From Intestinirhabdus alba (GTDB lineage: Bacteria > Pseudomonadota > Gammaproteobacteria > Enterobacterales > Enterobacteriaceae): a stretch of DNA of 64,000 nt. The notes beneath the pieces are model-generated. The model did no database searches. It was not told where the DNA came from and saw only the letters and a program-made list of their open reading frames with translations. Below are positions 60,877-64,000 of the stretch, piece by piece (within the stretch, counting starts at the first letter, position 1; every line of letters starts with the position of its first letter). A program made the translations under genes and the position numbers. The stretch spans positions 1 through 64,000 of the forward strand of contig NZ_WMJZ01000021.1 in NCBI RefSeq assembly GCF_009711095.1, read 5' to 3'.

Positions 60877-63396
60877 ATGAGCAACACTCTTCCTATAAGA
60901 TTTAGCCATAATCACCACTCGCTTTCGGTAAAAGGGTGTGAGTCAGCGCTCGATGTACTGGCCTTTGAAGGAAATGAGGCCCTCAGTAAACCGTTCAGCT
61001 ATCGTATTGAGTTCACCAGCGGTAACCATGCCATCAGCAAAGAGATGATGCTGATGAAATCCGCTTCCCTGACGCTGCAGGCCCCGGTTGACCGGGGTTA
61101 CGGTATCAAAATACAGCAGCCGGTGCGGGTGATTCAGGGGGTGGTCACGGGTTTTGAACGCCTCGGCACATCAAAAGATGAAACCCATTACGCCCTGACG
61201 CTCCAGCCACGTCTGGCGCTGCTTGACCGTTCACACCAGAACGCTATCTACCAGGACATGTCGGTCCCGCAAATCGTGGAAAAAATCCTGCGCGAGCGTC
61301 ACAACATGCACGGTCAGGATTTTCTGTTCTCACTCTCAAAAGAGTACCCGCGCCGTGAGCAGGTGATGCAGTACGGCGAGGATGACCTGCACTTTATTAC
61401 CCGCCTGCTGGGCGAGGTTGGCATCTGGTTCCGTTTTACCATCGACACACGCCTGAATATCGACGTCGTGGAGTTCTGTGACGGTCAGCAGGGTTATGAG
61501 AAGGGCCTGACGCTGCCATCGGTTCCGCCGTCAGGACAGCATTCGGAAGGCGTGGATTCGGTGTGGGGAATGGAGAGCCGCCATAACGTGGTGCAGAAGC
61601 AGGTCAGTACCCGTGACTACAACTACCGTCAGGCTACGGACGACATGAACAGCCGGGTCGATGCGACCCGCGGGGATACCACCACCTATGGTGATGCATA
61701 TCACTATGCTGATAACTATCTGACGCCGGGAAGCCCATATGACCGCGATCCGGCACCGGAGACGGGCGCGTTTTACGCCCGCATTCGTCATGAGCGCTAC
61801 CTGAATGGCCAGACACAAACCCGTGCCATCACCAGCTGTCCGACCCTCTCTCCGGGTATGCTGCTGAAAGTCGTCGGCGGTTATGAAGTGGCAGACGTAT
61901 TTGCTCAAGGCGTGGTCATCACGGCGATGCACAGTCATGCGCGGCGGGATGAAGATTTTGGCGTCAACTTCGACGGGATCCCGGACAGCACGGACTTTTG
62001 CTTCCGCCCGGAGCCAGGCCCATGCCCGGTGATGGCCGGCACATTACCGGCCCGCGTCACCAGTACCACCGAAAATGACACCTACGGGCATATCGATAAA
62101 GACGGCCGCTATCGCGTTAACTTGCTGTTTGACCGTGATAACTGGGAGACCGGGTTCGAGAGCCTGTGGGTGCGACAGTCCCGCCCCTATGCCGGCGACA
62201 CTTACGGCCTGCACCTGCCGCTGCTGGCGGGGACCGAAGTGGCGATTGGCTTTGAAGACGGTAACCCGGACCGGCCATACATCTCCGGCGTGCTGCACGA
62301 CTCGGCCCACGGCGACCACGTCACTATCCGCAACTACAAACGTAACGTGCTGCGTACACCTTCGAACAACAAAATCCGCCTTGATGATAATCGTGGCCAG
62401 GAGCATATCGAGATTTCGACGGAGTACGGCGGCAAGAGTCAGCTGAACCTCGGACACCTCGTCGACAGCGAAAAGCAAAAGCGCGGTGAGGGCTTCGAGC
62501 TCAGAACCGACTGCTGGGGGGCTATCCGGGCGCAGAAAGGGATATTTATCTCAGCGGACGGGCAGGAGAAGGCCCAGGGGCAGGTGCTGGAGATGCAGCC
62601 GGCGGTCAGCAATCTGGGCACCGCCCGGGAGCAGATGACATCCCTCTCCGATGATGCGCAGAAGGCGAGCGCGAACCCGGCCGATCTCCAGGCGCAAATT
62701 AACCTGCTGGAACAGCAGCTGACGGACCTTAAAAAATCGGTGCTGCTGCTCAGTGCGCCGGATGGCATCGCGCTGACCAGCGGACAACATCTGCAGGTAT
62801 CAGCCGGCCAGAACCTGATTGCCACTGCCGGTAAAAATGCTGATGTCAGCGTGGTGAAAAATCTGTTTATCGGGGTTGGTAAAGCCCTGAGCGTGTTTGT
62901 CCGTAAGCTGGGGATCAGGCTCATCGCGAACCAGGGGTCGGTACAGATACAGGCACAAAACGATCTGATGGAATTGCTGGCTCGCAAAGAAATCAGTATT
63001 GTCAGCACGGAAGATGAAATCAAAATCATCGCGAGGAAGAAGCTGACGATAAATGGCGGAGGGAGTTATATCACTCTGGATGTCAATGCTATTGAATCAG
63101 CAACCCTGGGGGATTTCAGGACAAGAGCCGGGCATTATGCGAGACAGACGAGAGCGCAGCATAAGCCTGATATTTCACCTTTAGCGAATGCGATAGATGA
63201 TGGCAGTTACAATATTCGCTACCTGTGTACAGATGATAATGGAACACCGATACTGAATACTCCTTACAAGGCATTTCTGGCAGATGGTTCAGTATTGGAA
63301 GGTGTTAGTGATGGTGAGGGATATACGAAGCTGTTTACCTCTGCGCAAACTCAGGATGTTCTGCTACATATGATGCCGGAGGCTATCAATGCCTAA
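60877..63396 (+). CDS. vgrG: Type VI secretion spike protein VgrG with C-terminal adaptor-like tail
   Basis: 839 aa. gp27-like base (residues 1-~375), gp5-like OB domain (~380-490, containing GPCPVMAGTLPARVTS and IDKDGRYRVNLLFDRD), a beta-helical spike and DUF2345 region (~600-770), then a ~60-residue tail (YNIRYLCTDDNGTP, GVSDGEGYTKLF) resembling transthyretin-like VgrG tails that load effectors. Good ribosome-binding site AAAGGA. Base use turns AT-rich in the last ~300 bases, suggesting exchange of the tail with its cargo. No hcp or other T6SS structural gene lies in view. The next gene overlaps by 8 bases. Confidence 0.93.
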   Translation: MSNTLPIRFSHNHHSLSVKGCESALDVLAFEGNEALSKPFSYRIEFTSGNHAISKEMMLMKSASLTLQAPVDRGYGIKIQQPVRVIQGVVTGFERLGTSKDETHYALTLQPRLALLDRSHQNAIYQDMSVPQIVEKILRERHNMHGQDFLFSLSKEYPRREQVMQYGEDDLHFITRLLGEVGIWFRFTIDTRLNIDVVEFCDGQQGYEKGLTLPSVPPSGQHSEGVDSVWGMESRHNVVQKQVSTRDYNYRQATDDMNSRVDATRGDTTTYGDAYHYADNYLTPGSPYDRDPAPETGAFYARIRHERYLNGQTQTRAITSCPTLSPGMLLKVVGGYEVADVFAQGVVITAMHSHARRDEDFGVNFDGIPDSTDFCFRPEPGPCPVMAGTLPARVTSTTENDTYGHIDKDGRYRVNLLFDRDNWETGFESLWVRQSRPYAGDTYGLHLPLLAGTEVAIGFEDGNPDRPYISGVLHDSAHGDHVTIRNYKRNVLRTPSNNKIRLDDNRGQEHIEISTEYGGKSQLNLGHLVDSEKQKRGEGFELRTDCWGAIRAQKGIFISADGQEKAQGQVLEMQPAVSNLGTAREQMTSLSDDAQKASANPADLQAQINLLEQQLTDLKKSVLLLSAPDGIALTSGQHLQVSAGQNLIATAGKNADVSVVKNLFIGVGKALSVFVRKLGIRLIANQGSVQIQAQNDLMELLARKEISIVSTEDEIKIIARKKLTINGGGSYITLDVNAIESATLGDFRTRAGHYARQTRAQHKPDISPLANAIDDGSYNIRYLCTDDNGTPILNTPYKAFLADGSVLEGVSDGEGYTKLFTSAQTQDVLLHMMPEAINA

Positions 63397-64000
63397 ATAT
63401 AATATTTATACAAAAATTGAGTCTAATGTTCCAACATCTGATCTTTTTTACGACCTCAATGTGTATAAAACTGACGCTAATAATAAAAAGCATGTTCTGC
63501 TGTCAGTGACGCAACAACCAATAACTTCTGGTTATTATACCCAGCCTCATGAAACAAATGAGACTGATGATGATTTGTCAGTGATCTATATTATAGAGAT
63601 GAACTTGTACCGTAAACACGGCGGTAAGCTGATTTCGGTGTTTTCCTCTCCGTCAAAGAAAATGTATACCCTTGGTGAAATGGTATCAGGACAAGCGTAC
63701 TCTAAAAATAAACGCGAAAATGTCTGCTATTTTGAAACGAAAACGCAGACAAAACCCGTGAATGATAAGGGGGAGGATAATATACATCATGTGCAAATCA
63801 CTTGTATGCCAAGGTTTTTTGTTTCACTAGAGCATCCAATAGGAGATCCATTAGACCCCTTTACGAAAAATAATATAAAAAGTGAACTTGATACCAGAAA
63901 GGCTGCTTCCCTGTTAGGGCCTGAAGGGGGATATTACCCAGATCAGTATTACTCGATGTTATGTGGACCGGCAGCTTTTTACTATTGTTTAATGATGGAT
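63389..64000 (+). CDS. Putative T6SS effector, N-terminal 204 residues (cut by window end)
   Basis: ATG at 63389 overlaps the vgrG end by 8 bases; the frame stays open for 204 codons to the window edge. The sequence is AT-rich and differs sharply in base use from the backbone. Residues ~1-150 look like beta-rich strands (FYDLNVYKTD, HVLLSVTQQP). Near residue 192 the motif SMLCGPAAFYYCLMMD resembles the nucleophile-Cys helix of papain-like or C39-like peptidases. Cargo of the upstream VgrG is the simplest reading. No immunity gene is visible yet. I do not recognise the family with certainty. Confidence 0.6.
   Translation, partial: MPKYNIYTKIESNVPTSDLFYDLNVYKTDANNKKHVLLSVTQQPITSGYYTQPHETNETDDDLSVIYIIEMNLYRKHGGKLISVFSSPSKKMYTLGEMVSGQAYSKNKRENVCYFETKTQTKPVNDKGEDNIHHVQITCMPRFFVSLEHPIGDPLDPFTKNNIKSELDTRKAASLLGPEGGYYPDQYYSMLCGPAAFYYCLMMD

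Overview
The window is chromosomal DNA of a member of the Enterobacteriaceae. Gene order follows the E. coli ilv-wec-hem-cya-uvrD-recQ backbone almost exactly, and most products match the E. coli proteins in length and motifs. It is not E. coli: aslA/aslB and yigE are absent, ilvG is intact, a Tai4-like gene sits beside ilvY, glmZ has a sigma-54-type promoter, and yigL is followed by a vgrG locus instead of yigM-metR-metE. GC-rich coding and ERIC/REP repeats fit the Enterobacter/Klebsiella/Kosakonia side of the family. The genus is inference.

Layout, left to right. (1) 1-160: end of an rRNA operon, with the 3' part of tRNA-Asp, tRNA-Trp and a terminator. (2) 227-3059: hdfR, maoP, comM (yifB). 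(3) 3214-13033: branched-chain amino acid genes. These are the ilvL leader and attenuator, ilvG-M-E-D-A, then ilvY with a probable orphan T6SS immunity gene behind it, and divergent ilvC. (4) 13040-20471: ppiC, rep, gppA, rhlB, trxA, the rho leader and rho. (5) 20833-33746: the complete enterobacterial common antigen cluster wecA-wzzE-wecB-wecC-rffG-rffH-wecD-wecE-wzxE-wecF-wzyE-wecG. (6) 33951-36373: yifK, a four-tRNA operon (Arg-His-Leu-Pro) and the sRNA gene glmZ. (7) 36635-43608: hemCDXY divergent from cyaA. (8) 43652-51436: cyaY, lptM, dapF-yigA-xerC-yigB, SOS-regulated uvrD, and corA with a leader peptide. (9) 51482-60738: yigF, yigG, rarD, yigI, pldA, recQ, rhtC, rhtB, pldB, yigL. Two ~340-bp ERIC-bounded repeats flank rarD-yigI-pldA. 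(10) 60877-64000: a VgrG spike gene and the start of an AT-rich putative effector cut by the window edge.

The modules act together as follows. IlvA, the acetolactate synthase IlvGM, IlvC, IlvD and IlvE form a full Ile/Val pathway, with attenuation at ilvL and acetolactate-responsive IlvY control of ilvC. The wec genes build, flip, polymerise and size the GlcNAc-ManNAcA-Fuc4NAc polymer. HemC and HemD make uroporphyrinogen III. Rep, UvrD, RecQ, XerC and ComM cover DNA repair, replication restart, recombination and dimer resolution.

The most notable non-backbone signals are the paired ERIC-like elements, which are chains of hairpins with compensatory base changes between copies; the rarD C-terminus rewritten by one of them; the vgrG/effector locus at the right edge; the isolated Tai4-like gene; and leader frames (rhoL, ilvX) that keep peptide similarity without their usual start codon. 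All family assignments come from recalled protein sequences and visible motifs; no searches were run.
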